Of a DNA stretch of 64,000 bases, positions 17,112 through 25,913 are shown piece after piece. Under the pieces are notes generated by a model that worked only from the letters and a program-made list of their open reading frames with translations, was not told the DNA's origin and searched no databases. The first letter of the stretch is position 1. Each line of letters starts with the position of its first letter. Position numbers and translations under genes: made by a program. The stretch comes from an uncultured Muribaculaceae bacterium (lineage in GTDB: Bacteria > Bacteroidota > Bacteroidia > Bacteroidales > Muribaculaceae): positions 124,001 through 188,000 of the forward strand of contig CAKUQQ010000004.1 in the NCBI GenBank assembly GCA_934675575.1. Reading direction: 5' to 3'.

Positions 17112-18641
17112 TTATTTCTTGATAACTTTAGCAGCAGTGCCGTCAGTGTATTTCACAACGTAGATGCCGTTAACGCTCATTTCGTTAACCTTCACGCCAT
17201 TCAGAGTGTAGATGCCGGCAACGGTCTTCTCACCCTTAACCACTTGGTCAACCACACTTGCAGTGCCGTTGAGCTTCAGTGTGTAGGTGTTCACTGTCTT
17301 GAGATCTTGTGAATAAACCTTGATTGTAACGGTGTTGTCATCGTTGAGAGTCTTGCCCACAAGAGCCTTGTTGCCCTCAACCTCAGTTATCATGCCGTCG
17401 AACACGTCTTGCACAGTGGCAGCGCCCTTAAGGTCGATTGTTGCCTCGGTGGCATTACTGAAGTCAGCGCTCAATTCGCCATATTTCACAGCCTTGAGAT
17501 TGGCTTTGTACACAAGTTCCAAGTCATCTACATAAAGGCTGTCGATGCCGCCTTTGCCTGGAGTGGCGTTGGTTGACAATGTCACCATGATGCCCTTGCC
17601 AGTCAAATTTTTATCCTTGTATGCAAAAGGCACTGTGATCTTAGTCCAGTCGCAAGCAGTGATTTTGCTGTTGTTTGCCGACATAAGCACGTTCTTATAT
17701 TCGGTTTTGCTTGGCTCCTTGTATTCTGTGCCGTCAGTAACCACCGCGCTCATTGTGGCGTATGGATATTGGGCACTTGCATTTGTTTGCTTAAACTTAA
17801 CCCACAATGAGATTTCGTCTGGCTGACCATCGAGAGCTGTGTAGAATGGGTCGCCGTTGCCGTCAAGGGCGGTAGAGCTCATGTCAAGGCAAGAGTAGTT
17901 AGAATAGTCATCTGGAGTGGCACTGCCGGCATTCAAGCGGCCAGTGGTGAGTGTTCCGTTGGCAACCTTGCCCAACACAGAGTGTGACACTATAAGCACG
18001 CTTGAGCTGCCTGTGCTGCCAGGACGCACCTTGTCGCTTTGGCTAACTGATGGCATTCCTGCAGTAGCTGCAAGAAGGAAAGCGTTACCAGTAGCGCTTG
18101 TGAATGAGTGCCAGTTATTTGGCTCTGGGTTTGTCTTGCCAGAGCAAGTTTCGTTGTGGAAGGCCTCAAAGCCAGAGTTACCGATTTGGTAAACATCGCC
18201 AAAGTTTACTGCAATGATTTGTTGCAGAGTTGCGCTCATGTCAATGTCAATACCGGCAAAAAGCTTATTGGCATCATATTTGGCTCTCAGTTCCACAGGC
18301 ACAGCGCCAAGCATAGGTCCCATCCACGTGTCAATCGAAGCGTCATCACCATTGGTGATTGTAATTGTCTGTTTTGTAGCAAGAATTGACTGGTCTCCAG
18401 CTTTTTCCACCTTCAAATCTTTCAATTCAATGTTACCGATACCCATTTTTGAGCCACCGGCTTCAAGGATAAAGTTTTTCAGACTCAATGTGGCGAGTCC
18501 GTCCTTTTCATCTACTGTGATTGTTGCGTTCTGTTGGCTCGAAGACCCATTCACAGTCACAATCAGCTTATCGGTGTAGGTGTTGGCCTGCAAAGCCGAC
18601 ACACACATCAAAGCTGCAATTAATGTAAAGATTTTTTTCAT
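17112..18641 (-). CDS. Secreted calycin-like/PCMD protein with T9SS-like sorting tail
   Basis: A 509-residue exported protein. Signal peptide MKKIFTLIAALMCVSALQA. Residues ~20-160 look like the calycin-like beta barrel domain of Bacteroidetes secreted proteins (TITVDEKDGLATLSLKNF, then ATKQTITITNGD). Residues ~165-400 resemble a PCMD (putative carbohydrate metabolism) beta-sandwich, starting GNSGFEAFHN. The end has a beta-strand tail, VAGIYTLNGVKVN and GIYVVKYTDG, typical of T9SS type A sorting domains, which lead to export across the outer membrane and surface anchoring. It is the third gene of an operon with the outer-membrane barrel and the PCMD lipoprotein. The ATG at 18641 matches the signal peptide. 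Confidence 0.75.
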   Translation of the reverse strand: MKKIFTLIAALMCVSALQANTYTDKLIVTVNGSSSQQNATITVDEKDGLATLSLKNFILEAGGSKMGIGNIELKDLKVEKAGDQSILATKQTITITNGDDASIDTWMGPMLGAVPVELRAKYDANKLFAGIDIDMSATLQQIIAVNFGDVYQIGNSGFEAFHNETCSGKTNPEPNNWHSFTSATGNAFLLAATAGMPSVSQSDKVRPGSTGSSSVLIVSHSVLGKVANGTLTTGRLNAGSATPDDYSNYSCLDMSSTALDGNGDPFYTALDGQPDEISLWVKFKQTNASAQYPYATMSAVVTDGTEYKEPSKTEYKNVLMSANNSKITACDWTKITVPFAYKDKNLTGKGIMVTLSTNATPGKGGIDSLYVDDLELVYKANLKAVKYGELSADFSNATEATIDLKGAATVQDVFDGMITEVEGNKALVGKTLNDDNTVTIKVYSQDLKTVNTYTLKLNGTASVVDQVVKGEKTVAGIYTLNGVKVNEMSVNGIYVVKYTDGTAAKVIKK

Positions 18642-18678
18642 ATAGCTTAATGTTAATATTGAAAATCCCATTTGCTTG

Positions 18679-19455
18679 TCATTTTAGTTTATACACCATG
18701 CCGAGCGTTCCGAATATCGGATAAAGCGTCTGCTCTATGGTCTTGAAATTGCTGTGGTGCACACCAGTCACGCCCCAAGCGATGTCGGCAAATATGCCAA
18801 GCTTCTTGTGGAAATACCAGTTTGCGCCAACATCTACACCGAGCTGCACCTTGCGCATGTCGGGTGTAAAGTCGTATATGCCTCGGCTGTCGGGCGTGTC
18901 GCCAAGGGCCACCTTGTCGCCAGTGGGGTCGCCCACGCGCAGATAGCCGTTGTGGGCATAGCCGCTGAAATCCTTCGATGTGAGAAACGAGATATAAGGG
19001 CCAAACCTAAGCGACCATTTCTTTGATGCCTCGTAGGTGGCTTGCACCGGAATTGTAAACATCCATTCCGTCACGTCGGTTGTCACATCGCCTGTGAAAC
19101 GTCCCTCAAGTTCCTGATTACCGCGCGTGATTTTCATGTGATAATTCTTCACACCGGCGTCCACTTCCATGCCCTTGTTCTCAAAATACACGCCCACGCG
19201 CGCCCCCCAAGTGTCGGTTATGCGTTTTGTGCCAGCCACGCCAAAGGCTATGTTTGGCTTATATGTGTATTTGTTTAGCGTGCGTATTTCAGCCGACAAT
19301 GGCAATGGCGATGTGCCGCCTATGGTGCAGCCGAGGCGCACCTCGCGGTCGAGCGAGAGAATTTCATGCCCTATTTCGCTGAATATGTTGCCTGCCGTTG
19401 CCGGAATTGCTGCAAGCAGTGCCGTCACGGCCAACACTATGATGCTTTTATTCAT
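18679..19455 (-). CDS. Outer-membrane beta-barrel protein
   Basis: A 258-residue protein with signal peptide (cleavage after ATAG near 22) and alternating amphipathic strands ending in a barrel-closing motif (LYPIFGTLGMVYKLK, with terminal aromatic pattern). It resembles the PorT/OmpW-like outer-membrane proteins of Bacteroidetes. No pore or substrate can be deduced. It lies between the PCMD lipoprotein gene (4 bp gap upstream) and the calycin/PCMD gene (37 bp gap downstream), which suggests that the three products work together at the surface. Confidence 0.75.
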   Translation of the reverse strand: MNKSIIVLAVTALLAAIPATAGNIFSEIGHEILSLDREVRLGCTIGGTSPLPLSAEIRTLNKYTYKPNIAFGVAGTKRITDTWGARVGVYFENKGMEVDAGVKNYHMKITRGNQELEGRFTGDVTTDVTEWMFTIPVQATYEASKKWSLRFGPYISFLTSKDFSGYAHNGYLRVGDPTGDKVALGDTPDSRGIYDFTPDMRKVQLGVDVGANWYFHKKLGIFADIAWGVTGVHHSNFKTIEQTLYPIFGTLGMVYKLK

Positions 19456-19459
19456 TTTC

Positions 19460-20617
19460 TCATTCTGTTTTTGTACAAATCACTCTCACCTTGTCAACAA
19501 GCAGCTCGCTGCCCACGGCACCCATAAACAAGTCGCCCTCCGAGCTCGACGAGAACACCACCGCAAGGTTATATCCTTGGTTTTTGAGCAATTCTGGGTC
19601 TATCTCTTCAGTATAATTAAATTCTATCTCAAATTGCTGCCAGCCTTGCGTGCGCTTCACTGGCCCAAGGTCAGCTATTGCCACAATTTGCTTGCTGGTC
19701 TTCACATTGTCGCCATAGAGCACTATGGGTTTGTTGTTCTCATCGTGGTTTTTGTAAAACACAGCATATATCGAGCCTTCGTCAACGCGGTCGGTCACCG
19801 GTTTGCCCATCTTGTCCTGGAATTTGGGGCCAGGAGCATATTGGTAGTAACCTGTCATTTTCACAGGCTTCTTGTCAAACCTCAAGCCGAAGTGTGTGGC
19901 CGACATAGCGTCGGCAAGCGCGTTCTCCACATCAAATGAGCCGAGGAACAGGTTACCGGCGGCAATGCGCTTGTTGGCCCACACACCAAACGGACCAGTA
20001 TCGCATGTGGTCAGCTTCACGCCATAGCCATCTATACCGTTGGCGTATGGCACAGTGGGATATTCGTCGGGCTTGGCGCTGCTAACACTTAACTTAAAGC
20101 CACCGTTGCCCGAAGCCCAGTCTGGCAGCAAGTTGCCTTGCTCGTCGCGGTTAAACCACAAATAATATTTTTGTTTGGCTGGCTCTAAGGCAAAGTCCTC
20201 AAAATCATATTTCACGGTGTCGTTAACAGAGGTTTTCACTGCGTTAAACGTCACTGTGTAGGTGCGGTGCCACGCCCCGTCTTGCGAAGTCACCGTGTAT
20301 CTCACCTCTTTATTGTCAGAAAAATCATGAACCGACCCATTGGCTGGCGTGATTGTAGCCCCATCGGTTATCTTAAACTTTGGAGCCATATTCTTCAAGT
20401 CGGCAGAACCTTTCACCACAAACACCACCGTGCTGTCAGTGTAAGGCACATTGACCAGCGTGTCGGAACTGTGGAAAAACGTTTCTGACGGATTTGCCGT
20501 GTGCACCCAGGCTGCCTCGATGTCACATTCGGCATTGAGAGGTTCGTCCTTGAAGCATGATGTTAGGCAAAATATGCCTGGCAACAAAACAGCTATTGAC
20601 AAATACTTAAATTTCAT
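19460..20617 (-). CDS. PCMD-domain surface lipoprotein
   Basis: A 385-residue lipoprotein. The signal ends in the lipobox LTSC (Cys near residue 20), followed by a cysteine-adjacent FKDEP, compatible with export to the outer membrane. Residues ~30-130 are an Ig-like domain (DSTVVFVVKGSADL to YTVTSQDGAWHRTYTVTF). Residues ~140-385 match the PCMD domain (KYDFEDFALEPAKQKYYLWF, then GNGGFKLS and the GSELLVDKVRVIC end). PCMD proteins are linked to carbohydrate use in Bacteroidetes, with no proven activity. First gene of the operon; a TAACTTTG box lies on the minus strand at 20660-20667, 43 bp upstream of the ATG. Confidence 0.8.
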   Translation of the reverse strand: MKFKYLSIAVLLPGIFCLTSCFKDEPLNAECDIEAAWVHTANPSETFFHSSDTLVNVPYTDSTVVFVVKGSADLKNMAPKFKITDGATITPANGSVHDFSDNKEVRYTVTSQDGAWHRTYTVTFNAVKTSVNDTVKYDFEDFALEPAKQKYYLWFNRDEQGNLLPDWASGNGGFKLSVSSAKPDEYPTVPYANGIDGYGVKLTTCDTGPFGVWANKRIAAGNLFLGSFDVENALADAMSATHFGLRFDKKPVKMTGYYQYAPGPKFQDKMGKPVTDRVDEGSIYAVFYKNHDENNKPIVLYGDNVKTSKQIVAIADLGPVKRTQGWQQFEIEFNYTEEIDPELLKNQGYNLAVVFSSSSEGDLFMGAVGSELLVDKVRVICTKTE

Positions 20618-20659
20618 AAAATATGATCTTTCTAACAATAAAGACGCATTTTCTCGTTG

Positions 20660-20667
20660 CAAAGTTA
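20660..20667 (-). promoter_or_regulatory. -7 box of the PCMD operon
   Basis: TAACTTTG on the minus strand, 43 bp upstream of the lipoprotein start. A clear -33 partner was not found. The 330-bp gap 20618-20947 is otherwise AT-rich sequence shared with the divergent CapD-like gene. Confidence 0.4.
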
Positions 20668-20879
20668 TTAATTTTTTTTGAAATATCTAATTTTAGAAAA
20701 TTTTATGCCTCAACGCCTTACAAGCACATCAGGCTTCGCTGCACCCCAATTCTACCCTATTTCAGCCGGCAGTGGTGCATTTTTCTTAATTCCTGGTGCA
20801 TTTCACCCCAAACCGACCAATCAATAAGTAATTTTGCAAAAACAGAGGCAAAACTGCGCCTGCATTTAATATTTTTTTA

Positions 20880-20887
20880 TAACTTTG
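20880..20887 (+). promoter_or_regulatory. -7 box of the CapD-like gene
   Basis: TAACTTTG on the plus strand, giving a ~55-nt leader that contains TTACCCATTAAA at 20925-20936, a 12-mer also found before the BY-kinase gene. No clear -33 box is visible. Confidence 0.45.
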
Positions 20888-20947
20888 GTAGAAGAATAGG
20901 AAAATAGTTTCTATCGTCAGATTTTTACCCATTAAAGAAAAACAACC

Positions 20948-22933
20948 ATGTCATTTTTTATTAGTAACTCGTATTTTAAAATTAAATTTTACACATTGAT
21001 TAGGAAAATAATAAAAAGCGTGTCTCCTCATTGGTTGGTTTTATTGGCCGACATGGCTGTTGTTTTATTCAGCTATGGGGTTGTATTGTTTTTCACCGCA
21101 TGTGTCACCAACAGTGGCCCAGGCGGACTAAACCTGCTGCTGCACACCATCTACATTACGGCAGTTTATCTGATTGTGTCGTTTTTCGTTAAGAGCTACA
21201 CCAGTGTCATTCGCCTCTCCGTGATAGAGGACCTATACAGGCTGCTCATCGTTGTGGCAATATCCACCATCGTTCTGGTGATAAGCGACATCTTTGGCTC
21301 ACGGATTCTTGACTATCCGTTCTATCATGTGTGGTACATGCCTCTGGTGGGCATAGTGGCATTCTCACTTCTGGTCATAGAGCGACTCACCATCAAGTTT
21401 CTCTACACCACTCTGGTGCAAGCCAACGAAGACCAGCAGAAGAAAGTGCTCGTGCTGGGCACATCGTTTAGCTCAATAGCGCTGGCCAACGCCATGAAGA
21501 GCGACATCACCGGCAAATACATTCCGGTGGGTCTTTTGAGCAAAGACCACAAGAGCGGCAATAAAATCGGAGGTTTCGACGTTTATTGCTTCGACCCCGA
21601 CACCATGGCCAACACGTTTATGGAAAAAGGCATACATGCACTGGTGTTCGACAGCTCCAAGACCAAGCTCATGCGCGATGGATTTGCTGACTATTTCATA
21701 AAGCACAACATATTGCTGCTTACTATTAATCAAGTGGAGGAGTTTGAGGACGAGTCCGACAACAAGACTCAAACCATTTCCAAGCACATAAAGAAAGTGA
21801 ACATAGAGGACTTGCTCGGACGCGAACCGATTGTGCTCAACAACACACTGGTCAAGTCGCACATCAAAGACTCTGTGGTGCTAGTTACCGGTGCATGCGG
21901 CTCAATCGGAAGCGAGATTGTGCGCCAGCTTGCAGCCTACAAGGCAGCAAAAATAGTGCTTGTTGACCAAGCCGAAACTCCTATGCACGACATAGTGCTA
22001 GAAATGCGCGACAAGTTCCCGAAGGCCGATGTGGTGCCATTCATGGGCGACATTCAGAACTACGACCGCATGAGCCTCGCATTCCGCACCTACCGCCCAA
22101 AATATGTGTTCCACGCCGCTGCCTACAAGCACGTGCCCATGATGGAGCTCAACCCCACCGAGGCTGTGATGACCAATGTGGGCGGAACCAAAAACATTGC
22201 TGACCTCTCACTGAAATACGACGTTTATAAGTTTGTGATGGTATCAACCGACAAGGCGGTGAACCCATCAAACATCATGGGCTGCACCAAGCGCCTGTGC
22301 GAAATCTACATTCAGTCACTGTTTTTCGATGCCAAGGCTCGCGGCAAAAACACCCAGTTCATCACCACACGCTTTGGCAATGTGCTTGGCTCAAACGGCT
22401 CGGTGATTCCGCTGTTCAGCCGCCAGATTCGCGAAGGTGGCCCTGTGACCGTTACCCACAAAGACATAATCCGCTACTTCATGACCATTCCAGAGGCATG
22501 CTCTCTGGTGCTTGAAGCCGGTTGTATGGGCAATGGCGGTGAAATCTACATTTTCGACATGGGTCAGTCAGTTAAAATCTACGACATGGCCAAGCGCATG
22601 ATTTCGCTTGCCGGATTGCGTCCGGGCATAGACATTGAAATAAAGGAAGTGGGTCTGCGTCCGGGTGAAAAGCTCTATGAAGAGCTGCTTAACGACAAAG
22701 AAAAGACAATATCCACGCCTAACGACAAAATCATGATTGCCAAAGTGCGCAAATACAATTTTGACGACGTGCTGAAGCAAGAGATGAAAATCATCACAAA
22801 AGCAGAGCAAGGCAATGTGCACGACATGGTGTATCTCATGAAGGAGCTTGTGCCGGAATACAAGAGCCTAAACTCCGAGTTCGCTGAAATCGACAAGGAA
22901 ATAGAGCAGCACCAGTCCACCGACGACGAATAA
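20948..22933 (+). CDS. CapD/FlaA1-like membrane nucleoside-diphosphate-sugar 4,6-dehydratase
   Basis: A 661-residue inner-membrane protein. Four transmembrane segments within residues ~20-170 and a CoA-binding-like linker precede an extended SDR domain with the NAD site VTGACGSIGSE near 312-322. VSTDKAVNPSNIMGCTKR holds the catalytic Thr/Asp/Lys and Met variant typical of UDP-GlcNAc 4,6-dehydratases, and FGNVLGSNGSVIP is also characteristic. It would make a UDP-4-keto-6-deoxy sugar that starts synthesis of a bacillosamine- or FucNAc-type residue for glycan or capsule. The C-terminal ~45 residues are acidic and helical. It lies alone, 8 kb from the BY-kinase gene. Confidence 0.92.
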   Translation: MSFFISNSYFKIKFYTLIRKIIKSVSPHWLVLLADMAVVLFSYGVVLFFTACVTNSGPGGLNLLLHTIYITAVYLIVSFFVKSYTSVIRLSVIEDLYRLLIVVAISTIVLVISDIFGSRILDYPFYHVWYMPLVGIVAFSLLVIERLTIKFLYTTLVQANEDQQKKVLVLGTSFSSIALANAMKSDITGKYIPVGLLSKDHKSGNKIGGFDVYCFDPDTMANTFMEKGIHALVFDSSKTKLMRDGFADYFIKHNILLLTINQVEEFEDESDNKTQTISKHIKKVNIEDLLGREPIVLNNTLVKSHIKDSVVLVTGACGSIGSEIVRQLAAYKAAKIVLVDQAETPMHDIVLEMRDKFPKADVVPFMGDIQNYDRMSLAFRTYRPKYVFHAAAYKHVPMMELNPTEAVMTNVGGTKNIADLSLKYDVYKFVMVSTDKAVNPSNIMGCTKRLCEIYIQSLFFDAKARGKNTQFITTRFGNVLGSNGSVIPLFSRQIREGGPVTVTHKDIIRYFMTIPEACSLVLEAGCMGNGGEIYIFDMGQSVKIYDMAKRMISLAGLRPGIDIEIKEVGLRPGEKLYEELLNDKEKTISTPNDKIMIAKVRKYNFDDVLKQEMKIITKAEQGNVHDMVYLMKELVPEYKSLNSEFAEIDKEIEQHQSTDDE

Positions 22934-22978
22934 AATTCAGATTCGTAGCTGAGGCACAACTATACATAATAAAAAAAC

Positions 22979-23015
22979 AATCAGCCGGACCGCGATTGCG
23001 GTCCGGCTGATTTTA
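22979..23015. terminator. Bidirectional terminator between capD-like gene and valS
   Basis: A perfect 15-bp stem (AATCAGCCGGACCGC) with a 4-nt GATT loop lies between the convergent genes. TTTT follows on the plus strand and an A-rich run precedes it for the minus strand. Confidence 0.9.
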
Positions 23016-23038
23016 TGCGTGTGTATGTGTGTTGGTGA

Positions 23039-25654
23039 TTATTTCTTCAGCGCAGCTATGCTCTCTTGCAAGGTAGCTATCTTGCTCTCAGCATCGGCTT
23101 TCTTTTTGCGCTCGCCATTGACCACAGCCTCTGGCGCATGAGCCACAAACTTCTCGTTGCTGAGTTTCTTCTCCACAGTGCGCAGGAAGCCCTGCATATA
23201 TTCAAGCTCTTTCTGCAACTTGTCGAGTTCCTCCTCTATGTTGATGTTGCTGCCAAGCGGCACGGCATATTCTGTGGTGCCCACAAGGAAACTTGCGGCA
23301 GTGGCGTCTTTGCTTGCCACCTCACTGATTTCGTCAACACCAGCCAGTTTCTTGATGATTGTGGCGTATGGGTTGGTAAACTTGCCCACCACTTGCAGTT
23401 TCAGTGCATTCTTGTTAGGAATGTTTTTAGATGTGCGCACGTTTCTCACGCCCGACACAATCTCCTTGGCCTCGTTCATCAGCTTCACCACATCGTCATC
23501 TACTGCACCTGCCTTTGGCAGCTTGGCATACATTATGCTCTCGCCGTCGGCACGCTCGCTGATGTGTTGCCACAACTCCTCGGTGATAAACGGCATGAAT
23601 GGGTGCAGCAGTCGCAGCAGTGTGTCAAAGAAGCCAAGCGTGGTGTCGTAGGTTGCCTTGTCGATAGGCTCGCCATAGGCTGGCTTGATGATTTCAAGAT
23701 ACCATGCCGAGAATTCTTCCCAGAACAGGCGATACACGGTCATAAGCGCATCGTTCAGACGGAACTTGGAGAACAAGTCCTCAATCTCGGCAAGAGTGCT
23801 GTTGAGCACCGACTCAAACCATTTCACAGCAAGCTTGGAGTGCTCCGGCTGCTCTATGTCGGCCACATTCCAGCTCTTCACCAGGCGGAAAGCGTTCCAA
23901 ATCTTGTTGTTGAAGTTTCTGCCCTGCTCACACAACGAGTCATCATACAAAATGTCGTTGCCGGCAGGAGCAGCAAGCATCAAGCCCATTCTCACGCCAT
24001 CAGCACCATAGCGGTCTATCAAGTCGAGCGGGTCGGGCGAATTGCCCAGCGATTTCGACATCTTGCGCCCCAGTTTGTCGCGCACAATGCCTGTGAAATA
24101 CACGTTCTTAAACGGCTTGTCGCCCATGTATTCATATCCGGCAATAATCATGCGTGCCACCCAGAAGAAAATGATATCTGGACCAGTCACGAGGTCGCTT
24201 GTCGGATAGTAATATTTAATTTCTTTGTTGCCGGGGTTGTTGATGCCGTCAAACAGCGATATTGGCCACAGCCAGCTTGAGAACCAGGTGTCAAGGCAAT
24301 CTTCGTCTTGCTTCAAGTCGTCCATCTTCAGGCTTGAGTCCTTGGCCTGCGCCAGTTTCAGAGCTTCCTCCGGAGTTTCTGCCACCACATATCCGCCCTT
24401 TGGCAAGAAATATGCCGGAATGCGGTGTCCCCACCACAGCTGACGGCTTATGCACCAGTCCTTGGTGTCGGTCATCCAGTGGCGATAGGTGTTTTTGAAC
24501 TTAGGCGGATAGAACTTGATGTTGTCGTTCATCACATTCTCCAAAGCAGGTTTCACAAGGTCGCCCATCTTCAAGAACCATTGCATCGAGAGCTTTGGCT
24601 CAATGGGCACATTGGTGCGCTCTGAAAAACCAACCTTGTTAGTGTAGTCTTCAACCTTTTCAAGCAAGCCGGCCTCGGCAAGATCTTTCTCTATCTGCTT
24701 GCGCACATCAAAGCGGTCCATACCCACATACATGCCGGCGCGCTCGCTTATGGTGCCGTTGTCGTTGAAAATGTCAATTGACGGCAAATTGTATTTTTCA
24801 CCGAGCATGTGGTCGTTGATGTCGTGGCACGGAGTCACCTTCAAGCAGCCAGTACCAAACTCAATATCCACATATTCGTCCTCAATCACAGGAATTTCTC
24901 TGCCCACCAGCGGCACTATCACGCGCTTGCCGTGCAGGTGCTTGTTCTTGGGGTCTTTGGGGTTGATGCACATGGCGGTGTCGCCCATGATGGTCTCTGG
25001 GCGTGTAGTGGCCACTATGGCATATCCGTCCTCGCCCACTATCTTGTAGCGCAGATAGTAGAGCTTGCTGTGCTCCTCTTTATATATCACCTCTTCATCG
25101 CTCAAGGCGGTGAGAGCCTTAGGGTCCCAGTTCACCATGCGCACGCCGCGATATATCAAGCCCTTGTTGTACAAGTCGCAAAATACCTTCAGCACGCTTT
25201 TGCTGCGTATCTCGTCCATGGTGAATGCCGTGCGGCTCCAGTCGCAGCTTGCACCCAGCTTGCGCAACTGAAGCAAAATCTTGTTGCCATGCTCATGCGT
25301 CCAGTCCCAAGCGTGCTTCAAGAACTCCTCGCGTGTGAGGTCTGTTTTCTTTATGCCCTGCTGTGCCAAGCGGTTCACCACCTTGGCCTCGGTGGCTATT
25401 GAGGCGTGGTCAGTGCCAGGCACCCATAAGGCGTTTTTGCCCTGCATGCGCGCATGGCGAATCAAGATGTCTTGAATGGTCTCGTTGAGCATGTGACCCA
25501 TGTGCAGCACACCTGTCACATTTGGCGGCGGAATCACTATTGTGTATGGCTCACGCTCGTCAGGCTCCGACTTAAACAAGTCGTTATCCAACCAATATTT
25601 GTACCACTTGTCCTCTACCTCTTTCGGGTCGTATTTTGTAGCTAAAGTGTTCAT
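23039..25654 (-). CDS. valS: Valyl-tRNA synthetase
   Basis: A class I aminoacyl-tRNA synthetase of 871 residues that charges tRNA-Val. The HIGH-type motif is in [14 protein letters not shown] (about 41-54), a CP1 editing domain follows, and KMSKSLGN is near 529. The last ~65 residues form the coiled coil ([19 protein letters not shown]) seen in bacterial ValRS. Full length with no sign of truncation. A TAATTTTG box occurs on the minus strand at 25685-25692, 30 bp upstream, without a clear -33 box. Confidence 0.97.
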   Translation of the reverse strand: MNTLATKYDPKEVEDKWYKYWLDNDLFKSEPDEREPYTIVIPPPNVTGVLHMGHMLNETIQDILIRHARMQGKNALWVPGTDHASIATEAKVVNRLAQQGIKKTDLTREEFLKHAWDWTHEHGNKILLQLRKLGASCDWSRTAFTMDEIRSKSVLKVFCDLYNKGLIYRGVRMVNWDPKALTALSDEEVIYKEEHSKLYYLRYKIVGEDGYAIVATTRPETIMGDTAMCINPKDPKNKHLHGKRVIVPLVGREIPVIEDEYVDIEFGTGCLKVTPCHDINDHMLGEKYNLPSIDIFNDNGTISERAGMYVGMDRFDVRKQIEKDLAEAGLLEKVEDYTNKVGFSERTNVPIEPKLSMQWFLKMGDLVKPALENVMNDNIKFYPPKFKNTYRHWMTDTKDWCISRQLWWGHRIPAYFLPKGGYVVAETPEEALKLAQAKDSSLKMDDLKQDEDCLDTWFSSWLWPISLFDGINNPGNKEIKYYYPTSDLVTGPDIIFFWVARMIIAGYEYMGDKPFKNVYFTGIVRDKLGRKMSKSLGNSPDPLDLIDRYGADGVRMGLMLAAPAGNDILYDDSLCEQGRNFNNKIWNAFRLVKSWNVADIEQPEHSKLAVKWFESVLNSTLAEIEDLFSKFRLNDALMTVYRLFWEEFSAWYLEIIKPAYGEPIDKATYDTTLGFFDTLLRLLHPFMPFITEELWQHISERADGESIMYAKLPKAGAVDDDVVKLMNEAKEIVSGVRNVRTSKNIPNKNALKLQVVGKFTNPYATIIKKLAGVDEISEVASKDATAASFLVGTTEYAVPLGSNINIEEELDKLQKELEYMQGFLRTVEKKLSNEKFVAHAPEAVVNGERKKKADAESKIATLQESIAALKK

Positions 25655-25799
25655 ATTGTTAAATGATTATTTTTGTTCCGGTTGCAAAATTACAAAAAGA
25701 AATTCAAAGCATTGGCTTCAAGCACCATAATTCCTTGTCATAATAAATACCCCAAATGGCAGCCACACCAAAATTTGGCGAAACAAGCCCAGCCGCGCA

Positions 25800-25850
25800 G
25801 CAAAAAGAAAATCCCGGCAGCCCACGCATCGTGCCGGGTAACCGGGATTT
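25800..25850 (-). terminator. Terminator of the T9SS cargo gene
   Basis: Nested inverted repeat (AAATCCCGG with CCGGGATTT, and inside it GGCA with TGCC). On the minus strand it is followed by TTTCTTTTTG. It lies 64 bp after the stop of the gene at 25914. Confidence 0.6.
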
Positions 25851-25913
25851 CAATATCACCGCCAAACTGCTGCTTGCGCAGCACGTCTGAGTTTTCGTCT
25901 TTTCACCTTATTT

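Noticed and set aside
23066..24280. 404-codon plus-strand frame opposite valS
   Set aside because: It is antisense to a well-conserved synthetase and has a His/Val-rich composition typical of shadow frames.
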